NCBI RefSeq assembly: GCF_031877795.1
Contig: NC_133931.1
Coordinates: forward strand, 130,114,621 to 130,178,620
Origin: Strix aluco
Lineage: Eukaryota; Chordata; Aves; Strigiformes; Strigidae
Length of the DNA: 64,000 nt
Direction of reading: 5' to 3'
Shown: positions 39,801-51,800 of the stretch, piece after piece
Numbering within the stretch: position 1 is the stretch's first letter
How the letters are laid out: the number at the start of each line of letters is the position of its first letter
The notes under the pieces: generated by a model
The model's input: the letters and a program-made list of their open reading frames with translations, nothing else
The model's database searches: none
What the model was told of the DNA's origin: nothing
Made by a program: the position numbers and the translations under genes

Positions 39801-42800
39801 AGAAGAAGTTGCTACTTGACATTTTTCCATGCCTGCATTTTTAGGGGCTAATGACATATCATCTATTCACCTTTCAGTCTTTCAGATGCATAGGAGACAG
39901 TGAAATTGATAGAAATTTATGGTCACCCAGGTGCCACCCTACATTTTTAGGTCATCTTCACTTTGTAGTTACAAACCTCTCCCATGTCTTGAGGAAAACC
40001 AAAGGGAAAAATAATAAAAAGCCTCAGTAAAACATGGAGAATTGAATTAGTGTCAGAAATCAGTCAAGAACAACTCCACACCAGGAAAGACTAACAGCCT
40101 TTCAGGGACCGTTACAGATCAGTTCTGAGGGTAAAATAGGTACACCTTTCTTGAGCAGCAGTTCTGAAGGCATAGCATGAATTTCAGCAAATCCGGAGGC
40201 GATTCACTCATTTTGCATGTTGTACATGTGCTTTGCTATGACAAGCTCATATAAAAACACAGTGGCTGCAAACGACCACTGTGGCCAGACAGGAGAATTG
40301 CAGTCGATGACAGCAAGACCAGGGATGCTGAGGTTTTGCTGATTTCGAAAACAACTGCCCTGGGAGTGCTCATTTCTCGCTGCCACAATGGCAGAACTTT
40401 AGGGTTCAGAGAAGGTGCAGGTGCACAATGATTAGGCAGAATGACAGGTTAAATCAGACTTTTCACAGAGACATTTAAATCTGCAGTTTGGCCTGTGTGC
40501 TGGATATTCGGCTTCCATTCTTGCTGTGGCTGAGAGTGCAGGTCTTCCTCACCTGAGCAGAAAAGATGCAGTCTGAAAACCTGGGAACAAGCCCCAGGAC
40601 CTGATGCCTTCAGCTTCGGGTGGGACAACAATGCATTTTGCAGTACAAAGTCCTTTCTGGAATCACATTTCTGGAGAAAATGGCACTCTGCCTCCTAAAT
40701 AAGAGCCTGCCATGTAGGGATCATGCTGATGAAATACTAGCCACAGGATCTGATAGAGTCTGGGTTATTTTGACATGAAATACCTTAGGTCTGGTCTATG
40801 TAGAAGCTATCATCCCTCCCTTTGTGATGTTGTAACAGTTTTGAGAAACCTGAGCCTACTAATAGATACAGCTTTAAAAGAAGACTAAGCAACTGAAATG
40901 TGGGCAGAATAATTCCTGAGGAAAGTAAGATGAAGACATCTGTCCCAAAATAAATACTTATTCTTAGACTCATAAACGTCTTTTTTCTCCTCCTAATGGC
41001 AGCTGTTAATTTGACGGTGCCTTCCCATTGAGAAAACAAGCATAATAATGTTGTTGAGAAAGCTCAGATCTTTCTCAGAGTTGGTGACTGACTGACTTCT
41101 TTGCAGCCCAGATTCAGTTGTTCACATAAACCACAAATACTCCTCACAGAAGTGTCATTTATGAATGCTGTGAATGTCCTTTAATCATCCATACTTCATA
41201 TTCTGGGCATGGCATGCCACATCAGATCAGTGAATCTGACACCACCAGGATTACATGGTGCTTTGTCTCCTCCATCACTCTGAGAGTTTTGAGAATATAA
41301 ACAAGAATATAAAGACCTTGGGAAAAATGATGGGAATTACTGCTCTGTTTCATGCCATTTAGACCCTGGCAGATCTGTCTTAAAATGAATGCAGATATTA
41401 TTTGAGCCTGAAAATTTGTGAGAATTCTTTGAATATGGCTGGTTCTGAATTCACAATGTCCCTTAGTCTACATTAATCTTATGGAACCTTGTGGGAGGGG
41501 GAAGACTTGATATTTCCTAGGATGGAAGAAGAGATTCCAATTTACATCTGAATTACTGCAGTGTTATGCCAGTGCAACCCAGTGATTTCAGTGAGGGTAA
41601 CACTGGTGCAGCACAGCCCTGGCACTGCCCATGAGCTTACTGCCGGCAGAAACTTAATTTGCAAATGATTCACCAGCATAAAACAAACTCATCCTCTTGA
41701 AGGTGAATGCCATGTTCCTAAACCGAAGTCACAGGCATTCTCTGCCTCATGGAAGTGAGGAAAGTCACACTGCCCTTTGCTCACAGGCACAGGTCACTGC
41801 CGGTGTTCCCGTGCCGGCTGTGCCTCAGTAACAGAGATGGAGAGCAGGAGATCCCGTCCCTGTGTGTCCTGCACAGTACTGTTCCATTTGCCTAGTCTTT
41901 GAGGCTTAGCAGGGCTGGACAGGAATGGTGAAGGGGAGTCTAGACAGCAAATGCTGTTAGGATGCAAAAAATTATACCCCAAGAAGTGCAATTTTGCTGA
42001 TATTAAAGAAATGCAATGGCAGCAGGAGCGACTGTCCTCTCCATGCACCAGTTCTGTTTTGTGGATAAGAACATAGGCAGATGGAGCAGCAATTTCCTTT
42101 CCGTGTCACCTCCTGAGGTAACTCCCATGTCGACACATGCACATCAGGGACTGTGCTTGCTTGCACCTCTCAGGCTCAGTCATTGCAGCTATGAACCTCA
42201 GAAACGTGATATGGTGCTTTGTAGTCCAATTCAAAAATGCTCCTGGGACAGCTTCTCTCTAAACCTGAGCATTAAAGCCAAGCCTTCCTGTTCTCCCTCT
42301 CTTTCTATCAATTTCCCAATTACCGGTGTCATCCTTTTTGTATTTTAAAAAAGAAAAAGTTAAATGAATCTTAGAAGGATGTTAGTGACTACACTGGTTC
42401 ATGTTTTAAAAGGTAGTCTGTGACTCTCCCGTCCTGGCATAGCAATTGCTATGTCAGGAAAGAACTTGTGCCACTCAAACACCTGCTCTTTTTCTCTGCT
42501 TTAGTGGTGAAAGCTAATGGCAAGACAGGTAGCTGTCAGAGGGGAAATGGGAGGGATAGGAGATGTGAGCTTGTCTTCATGTACCTGCCCAGCTAAAGGA
42601 AAACTAATGGGATTTGTAGATTTATTTGTAATGTCAAAAATTATTCTGGAGGACCTGCAAAGTCTAATGATGAATTCAATGGTTTGGTTCACTTGCTCAC
42701 CACAGGCACTTTTGCTCCCTGTTTTACTCTGGAGATGAGCAAAAAAATACCATAATTTCATCACTGAACACGGTGTGGGCAAGACACAAAACTGGTGGAA

Positions 42801-45800
42801 AACCTTTGACTTCAACAATGCTTGGCATGGGTGTAAATGGAGACTGACTTTGGCCCTCTTTGACTTACACAAAAGCAAGTAATGCATTTGATCCTCTCCA
42901 GGCCAACCTTGTGGAGCCAGTTTGTCCTAGTGAAGTCAATGCACAAATATAATCTCCAAATGCACAAAATTTGCACAATTTGTAAATTCACAGTTATACA
43001 CTGGGCTTGGCCTCACCAAGCCTCATTCCTGTACCTGAGGCAGCCCCAGAAGGACAATGTTTTAAATGGCCAGTTGGACCCTTCATTAGACAAAGGGCTC
43101 CTAGGCAAGGTAGTGACAGCTTTCACAAAAACACTGACCCAGCATAGAAGATACACTAGAAGACTCAGGAGACATGACCGCTAAGCATCGGCCAGTAATT
43201 CTCTGTTAGAAGTTTGGTCTTTGATTACTTTTGCATCTAGACAATGCTCTAGAATAGCTTTGAGTCATCTCTTTGCTGGCTGCAGAGTCCTCTGTAAGTA
43301 ATCTAGTGGAAGCAGGATGGAGGAACAGATGTACTAAGATGAAAGACTTAGTTACATTAATGGAAATAGTTACATTAAAACAGAATCAAATTAATTTAAC
43401 AGGAATGAAGCCTCCTGAAGCTCTACCCCAGCATAATACATGAAATAACTCAGAGGATCAAAGTGCCCTTCTCCTTTGTGGAGCTGAACCTTTGCTGCTT
43501 CCAGGGATGGCTGCACCATGGGGACTGCTGGGACTACTGAGGCAAACACAAGTGACATGGGGCAGCAGTTTTGCCAGTTATCTTCACTGGTATCAGCTAG
43601 AGCCTCTCCTTTGAGAAAAATATGTTTTAAAAATCCCCAGGCTCTGTCAGGCTACATCAGAAGGAACTGAAAGCAACGAGAGATGAGAAGGTAACTTTTA
43701 AATGGTAAAAAGTCCTGAAATTAACACCGTTCCTGAAATGTTTGAGTCTCCTTTCTTTTCTTGGCTCTCATTCCCTCTTTATTCCTTTGAGTATATGGGA
43801 AGTCACAAATAACATAACTCCATAAATCACAGTAACCACCCTTTATACACTCATCTGCCCACACAGCTGCACATTTCATTTCTACTGTTTTACTGTGATA
43901 GGGAGGAATAATACACTTGGGCAGTCATGGTTTTCACTTGAATTTGTCAATGGTGATATTATATGTAGTGTTCTAGTGTCCATGAGGATGCTAGATTTTT
44001 TAATATTACTACTACCATGGTCTTGCTTTAAAGACTGTAATGCTAGTGGACACCAACTTTTGTAACTCTCCACGCTTTTTCTTGGCCTCACTAATAATGC
44101 TGAGAGGGAAGCAGCTTAGTGGTTTCTCCTGAAGGGTCACTTCTTGCCAGGAGATGGGTTTTGGTCAGTACAGATAAACCAAGTGCCCCTTGCCATCCCA
44201 CCTCATGCCCACAGCAATAGCAACTTTAGCGAAATGCTTGGGAAGGGACTAGGTGCTCCCATCAGAGACAGAGTACATGCTGCACCACCAGATAGAGTGG
44301 TAAACTAGCTCAGGATCTTTAAAGTATATCTACATCTACACAAGGAGGCAAGAACAGGCTCCAACCTATCACCCATTGTCCAAGAGCTGAGCAAGTTACA
44401 GATACTGCCAGTGGAAATGACTGTTCCAGGCTAAGCCCAGCCCATGCCTAACCTGACCATGCTGAGAAAATGAAATCATGGTGCTTATAATAAAACACGG
44501 ATTGCTTTGGGTTATCCCTTACCAGCTCTGCTGCTGTACCCATGTAAGAGGGGGTACAGATTAACACATTAAGGCATAAATAAGCTGTATGGCAGAGAGC
44601 TGGGACTGGACAGAGAGATTAGAGCATGCCTGAATGGGTGCTGGGTCCTTACTCTCTGATATACCATGGCAACCTCCATGACTGTATTCAGCACTAAGGG
44701 TCCTTTTTGTATTCCATCTGGAGACCTGAAAGCTGACTGCATACATGAACCTATGCATTGTTCTGGGGCTCCATGGCCTCCAACGGTAACCACTTACGTC
44801 ATTTCTATACTGTCTGCTGACGTAGCAATGGAGGTTGGGATTTTCTTGGGGTGATGCTCAGCATGCAAGTACCCGTCCTGTGGCTACGTTGCTCTACCGA
44901 AACCTCTGAGAGCTTTGTCATTGACTTTACTGGGGTCACTCCAAACAAAGATCCAGCCCAAAGGCACTAGATAGAGTTTTTTAATGAAATCTTAGAGCAT
45001 AAGAGTCCTCGCTACAGCCTTAACTTTTAGTTTAAAGCACTTCAGATAATTTACTTCTGCTGTCAGGAAATACAATTCTTAACCCTGAGGTAATGATCTT
45101 ACTTCAATATAGGTGCCTGATATCATCTGCCAGCTTTTTATCTTCAAATATCAAATGTATTTTCATTGCATCTCTTGCACAGGCTACGTACATATGATGC
45201 TATGCAGTAACGAAAAACAAAATGTGTGATTTTTTAATTATCCTTCTGCTCTTCTATTTTTTAATCTCCAGATGGTCCCTGGGACTGGTGATGTTTTCTT
45301 TAGTCTATATATTTCCTGCTTTAATTACCTTACTTAACCAGTAAGCTTTAATTAGCTTATTTAACCAGAACACATTTGAGACACACACGTGATCAGATAA
45401 TATCAGGTGCTAACGTTTAATTGCTTTCACAAAATTAGAAGCGGATAAATGGTTGAACCATAATTGAATGATCTCATTAGAAGACAAGCTGATCAGTGTT
45501 GTGACATAACTTGAGAGATTCCCAGGCTTGCATTAATTTCACATCAGCCGGGGCTGCTTTAATGACAGTGAGCACAATGCGATTGCTCTGTTAGACAGCA
45601 AGATCAGAGCTAGGTGACTGAGATCTGCCGTACATATTTATCAGCTGAGGGGCTGGCACAATTTGTATCACTATCTAAGAGCAGTGAAGCAAGCTATTGC
45701 TTTGATGTACCACCTCCCAAGAAAAAAAATGCAGCAAACAGATATTTTGGGGGGGTATTTTGAAAAAAGCCATATCTCTCTCCATCCCTGCCCTTCTCCA

Positions 45801-48800
45801 GCACATGTGCTTGTGAGAAAGGACAGGTGGCCTCCAAGGGCATCTGTCCCTTCAGGGGTTTTGTTGGGAAATGTCAGGTAGGTAGTGCTGAGAGAGGGGG
45901 GGATCTGACATGAGAGCAGTGGGGATCTGACACGTGTTTGTATGGACGGGCTGGCTGGAGCAAGTCTGAGGTTTCTCCTTGTACCAGATTCAAAGATTTT
46001 TATTGCTTGGTGAAAGATCTGAGCAAGGTTGAGTGAAATTCTCAGAATCTGCACCTTCCATGCATGCCAGATGGCTATCATTAACTGGTGAATAGGAATG
46101 TCTGGTTTTGGCATGGCCATAGTAATTTTACTTGGGTGTTAAGATGGAGAGGAGTCATGCAGTACTTACAGGATCCCTTTTTACAAGGCCTGGGTTAGGC
46201 ACAACAGCAATGAGGTGGGCAATTGTAAACACGGAGTTCAGCACATAAGAAAAAAACAAATTCTTATGCAGTGTTATCCTTTGACAGCTGAGGCTCCTGA
46301 AAAATATGTAACACACGTTGTAAATTAGTATTTTTCTTCTGATGTCACTTTAACAAGCTCTTTCTGGCAACAGTCTCTCAAGAATGCCTTTTGGCAAGGC
46401 GTAATTGGAAAATACATGCCTTGCATTGCAGCCATAACCTCTGACAAATTTTTGGTTTTGTTTTTACACCTGTTTAGCACCACATGCTTTTTAGACCATG
46501 GTGTAAAGAGCCATCCGGCAACATTCTCAACCCTTGATGCTTTTCTTTATTTCATGGTAATTGAGATATTAAACAGTGAAGCAGAACCCTGAGAATTATT
46601 AGATGCGCATGATACAAGTAATGAACATCAGAAATACTGCTTTATAAGTAACTCTTCCCTGAACAGTCAATTTCTCAAATATTCAATGAAAAGTATTTGC
46701 TACTTTAGGAATTAATGGTGAGACAGGATGGGAACTTTGGGCAGGAATCTCCTTAAATTACAGGGGGATTTGGGCTGGTATCCTGCATGTTTCTAAGTCC
46801 AGCTGAGATGCCAAACCAGAAGAGGTTGTTTTCCTGCTCAGAAGAAGTAACAATCTTTTATGAATAACTGATTGTGGGGAGGGTAGGATTTCCGCTATTG
46901 TGGGTAGCAGATTTCACAAAAAAGGTTTGCAGAACTCTTGTGAAACCAAATCATGACTGCAATTTCAGACTTGAACCGTCTCCCCTTTCTAATTCATGCC
47001 CAAATCCTCTTGCCACCTCCTTGGCTACCCCTGGTGCAGAGAACAACACCCCCCAGTGCTCCATGCACCAGAGCACAGCCTGGGGCTGGCAGGAGGTGAT
47101 TGCAGAAAAGCAATCATGGAGTAGTTAGATAATGCTGTGATGTCTGTATTCAGTGATCTCTGAGAGCAAGTAGGCAAAACCTGTAGGTAAAAAACAGCCA
47201 AGAAGAGCAAGTATTGCTGTCTCACTGAGGTAAGCTTCCCCCTTGGTACTAGGAGTCTTCTATAGTCTGGAAGGGAGCAGAGTCTGTGACTTTCCGATGC
47301 TCTACATGTGGAGGTCAACACAGAATGCACTTTCTTTAAAAACAGAGAGCTAATCTAACCAACTGAACCGTTTTCTGCTTATTTTGCTTTATTTAGTTAT
47401 TTATTTTCCCTTTTTAGCTCCTTGGTCACCTGCCACTTTAGTTCTCCTTACATCTATTTTCTGAGTCATTGGATGGAATTATTCCTTTAGCTTGAGGTCA
47501 TCTTTCTGGTTATGGCCATCATCATCTTGCAGTGTTCATCACTTTTGTTGACCTCCTTATTTACCACGACACCTTCTTTGGTTCAGGATGTCCATGAGAT
47601 GCGGGTCCTGGGGGCTAGGAATGTAAGTATCTCTTTGCACTTGCTCTGATTTTATATTCTTCCTTTAGCATCAGCTATTGGCAACTGTTGAGCACCAGGT
47701 ATGGGGCAAGGCACACTTTCAGTTTGATCCACAGTAGGACAGGATATTGGGCAAAACAGACTGTGCTTTGGAGCTATATTTGCTACACTGTGTTCTTGTG
47801 CTTGTGTACTCAACCTGTATTTGCCCCCATCACAAACCTAGTCTAATGTTCCTTTTCTGCTCTTAAGCTCTGGTGGTATTTATCTAGTCCTGAGTCTTTC
47901 TTTCTCCCCATTCTCCATCACTGTACTTCACCTATGCTACTGATACCACTTTTCTTGGGAGTGCCCATCACCCTCTGCTTTCTCTTACAGTCCTGGGAAC
48001 AGGATTGGTGTGATGCCTATTACTTAGAGCATTCTCTTCAGCTCCTGGCCACAGAAATTAAGACCCTTGTCTCTCCAGCTGCCTCTCTACATGGCTACCA
48101 GTACACAGTGTTTTGTTTTGTGATAATCTCTGCCAGGTACATGTTCCTCCACTCCCAATCCTGTCCTTCCTCACTGCTCCTCTTGAATTTTGCCAGTCTT
48201 ACTCCTCTTAAATTGGACTGTTCTTCACTGCATGTTGCCTTCATCTGCTGTTCAAGTTCCCTTTCCTGTCTACCTTCCTCTTAGTTTTACTCCTGCATTG
48301 CTCTCTTCCTTTCCTCTCAGTATTCCTCACCTTTTTTCCCTGAATCCAGATTTCATGTTAAAGACCGATCTGGATCATTAAGTGTGTATTTCCATACACT
48401 CACTTTTTAATTTCATCTTCAGCGTTTGCCATCAAAATGGCATCAGCACCTGCCTGACTTGGTCCACACTGAGAGGAGAACATTTTGGCAAAACAAAACC
48501 CCTTATTTGATTCATTCTCTCTGCTGATTTTCACAATCATTTGTAATCCTCTCCTTCTCTGACCTCTTTCTGGCCCTCTTCCTGATTTCCTAATCATTCC
48601 TTCGTGGTGTTTTTGAAGGCTCTTTGTCGCCCTGACCCATCTTTTGAATGTTCCCTACTCTGCTTCATTAATCAGTATGCAAGAAGGCATCGCTAAGCCA
48701 GTTATCTGTGTCTAAAACTTGTGAATTTTTGTGTCGCTATGTCTCTACCAATTGTGTCAGAGTTTCAGAGTCCTATGTTTCTTGTGGTTCCTCTGTGTTT

Positions 48801-51800
48801 CACATTTATTCTATGTCTCCTACATTTCCTTTGACATAGATAGGTTCTCCTATCTACTCACAGAGACACCCTTACTTTTGAGTTCCTATCTCCTCTTCTC
48901 TAATGCATCGAGAATATTTTGACTTTCAAGAGCTTTTAGCATTATTTTCTCCATAGGTCTGTGTTGTGAATCTGTCATTTCTTCTCATTCATGAATACAG
49001 AGAATGTCATCCCCAGCCACTTATTTTCCATCTCCTACCCACTTTTGTAGTTTTCAAATTATTTTCATGCTTTCTACCATGATCTCTCTTACCTCTTGGG
49101 AAAACGCCCAATAAACTACCATAGATTATTCTTCCACCCATTGTCTTTCTTCAACTCCCTTTAAAAGCCTTGGCAACAATTAGACTGCAGGTGCATTCAC
49201 AACACACCATCTATTATTCTGGCAAATACAGACTTACTGTACTCCTCATCTGTTTTTATACAAATGTCTTTGTTTTAATAATTCAATTGGAAGTGATTTG
49301 GAGCTAGGAGTCCCTTTTTTCATTTGTGTTTTATCATATAACACAATGGGGTCTCAGTTTGCAGTTAGAAAAATATTGCAATAATGTGATGATGCATGTA
49401 ACTGTTAGACACTCTACTTTATGAATACTCTGTTTCCTGTTATGCATTAGTATTGCTAAGTGATGCTCATCACTACTGGTTCAGTATTCCCTTCCGAAAG
49501 TACTGCAACATCTGTGATGCCAGATCATTATGAATATGATACCCAAAACTAAAAGGAAAATAAATCTCTGCCAGGAAAGACTTATATGGGGGAAGCAGCA
49601 ACCTCTGCAAGCTGTCTGTGGCTGCCTCTACAGTCAAAAGCTATTGTACAGTCCCAAAACCATCTCTTGCTATCTGATTGACTGTCTGATTGACAGCTTG
49701 CCTTCTATTGAAGGCCAAATAATCTACTGCTGTCATAGCCAGATGATAGAAAACAACTGAAGGTAACATCAGCCCTGCTCCCATACAGCTTTATTCTCAC
49801 TTTCTTATGATTGTAGTTTGATTTCCTCTTTGTCCTCTCATTTTGCAGTACTTGTTTTAATTCCTTTCTCCACTTCTTCCTGTGACCTTTGTGTCATGGA
49901 TTAGCCGTGGAAGGGGAAGGAGAGGTGGAGGAGGAGAGAGGACGAAGGCTGCTGAAAAGATGAGTCTTTCAGCGCAGCTTGGGGCTGGTCAGGGTCGTGT
50001 GTTGTCTGTGACTCAGAGCTAGGAGTGAGTCAAACAGGATGACCCTGCCTCGCCTGCAGCAAGGAATCGCTTTTCTGGTCCATTTTGGGTAGCCAAATTA
50101 ACCACATCCTGTCTTTACTGTCCCAAAGAACTCGGAAGCCGGGGTATAGGATTCCAAATCAGATTAAATTGTGCTCTTCCCAGTTTTCTCAAAGCATTAC
50201 TGTGGCTGTGACTTTGTGCTCTTTATCTTTACTTAGATGGGAAGGGAATTCATCAGCTCATTGGGCCGAGTTTGTAGCCATCTCTGTATCTGACTCCTGC
50301 ATGTTATCACAGTCACTCATCAAACTGCCTCTCTGGAAATCAGCAGAATGCAACCTGTATTTTGGATCCACGTATTTTGAGCTTGTAATCTTACAGCCTC
50401 TCATAGTTTATGAAAAGTCCAATCATTTATTTTTCCTATGGTTCCTAGACTCACTCTTGGTGGTAGTGATGCTGGGGGCTTGTTCTTTTACTACTCTTCC
50501 CGTCTGACAGTTGAGGCACAGATACCTAATTGTATAGCCCTAAGATTTATGCCAGCTTCTTCTGGCCTGTCAATTTACTAAGCATACCCTTTTCCAGCCT
50601 ATATGACACCCTCGTCCATGGTGTACCTTTCCAGTGACCAGCAGCAGATGAAGTAACCAGGGAGAAGCTCTGCATAATGTTACTAAGAAAAATATTATTA
50701 GAAGGCACACAACCTGAACATATCCATAGATATGTAGCACATATAGAGCAAAACTGGGACCAAAAATAGGCTAAGGTGCCTCATGTAAGATTTAGGTTAA
50801 ATAATACTCTGAAGCTAGAACTGATTTAAGTACTGGCACAAGGTATCTGGGGTTTTGTGGAGCACCTTTCACTGCAGGTTTTTAAAGCAAGGCAACCATC
50901 CCTTGTGAACTAGAGGTGGGGGTTCAGCAGGGGGTTCTTTTTATCCCCAAATGTATGCAATTACTATGCATGTGTAATCTGGAATTTTGTGTGCTATGTG
51001 CTGATGGATTCTACAAATCTTCGTATGTGTATCTGTGGCCAAAAAAACACATTTGAGAAACTCAGATAATGAAGTGGATGGTATCTTGCAATCCCCCATT
51101 TAAAGATTGTCACACTGCATTGAAGTTTTTCACTTATGCTGCAGAACATTAAATCTACCAATTCCAAGACACTTAACAAATGCCCGTTAGTTTAGACACA
51201 TATATAGTCTGTACTAAAAGGGCCATAGTAAATGTTTAAAACTAAATGGTCATGATAGAAAATGCACTGGGTGTACTTCATTACAATTGGCCTTAGAGGT
51301 GACAAGAAGGAACAGCTGAATGTTTACAGAAATACCCTTTAAGAGAAGATTGCAAGATAAAGGAATAGAAAAAATGACCAATTTTTCCCTTTTCAGACTT
51401 GGAAATTTCAGTGTGAAAAGCTGCTTTGGAAAATAAAGGTTTTATGGAGAATGAATCCTGGTCTTTTTGAAAAAAAAGATATATATATATATATTTATGA
51501 TTTGACATGAGTAGGAAGATATTAATTTAACACCTGCTCATAATTCACATTTACTATTTTGATCACTAAGATCTGAAAAAAAATGCATTTGATGTATTTG
51601 TTAAATTTGAGAGATCTGAGGTCTTGGTTTTGGCTTTCATTTTTCTATGGGTAATACTCCTTTGTATCCTTGAAAACCCTTATCCAGGTAAAGCTGGAAA
51701 ACTTTACCTGGCCTTTTAGATTACCTTACAGTCATCTCCAGATACATTCTACTGATGGTGAGCATTTCCCCGTCTCTGGTCATGAACTGATGGTCTGGCT

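Larger units (their letters stand above)
33162..46169 (-). other. CALCR: CALCR intron between the TM2 and TM3 exons (13.0 kb)
   Basis: The largest complete intron. It contains a coding-like patch near 33877-34102, a poly-A run at 34630-34658, a GC-richer patch at 38500-38760, old-repeat traces at 41545-41612 and 44915-44968, and a candidate conserved non-coding block at 45300-45660. No second gene could be supported. Confidence 0.83.

Noticed and set aside
45184..45204. Possible miR-489-like sequence: minus strand contains catcatatgtacg, close to my memory of the bird miR-489 mature sequence, and miR-489 is known to lie in a CALCR intron in mammals.
   Set aside because: The seed differs, no complementary arm is found within about 80 nt on either side, and mammalian miR-489 sits in a more 5' intron, expected beyond 64000.
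45622..45645. Second miR-489-like match: minus strand contains atatgtacggcag.
   Set aside because: The flanking sequence does not fold into a plausible hairpin when paired by eye, and the 5' half does not match the microRNA. Probably coincidence; a fold and a conservation check would settle it.
47934..48284. 116-codon plus-strand frame rich in Leu, Ser and Phe with membrane-like segments.
   Set aside because: Hydrophobicity follows from the pyrimidine bias of the strand; no family resemblance.
49890..50080. GC-rich segment beginning near tgtcatggattagccgtgg that might be an LTR edge.
   Set aside because: No paired terminus, primer-binding site or polypurine tract could be found nearby.
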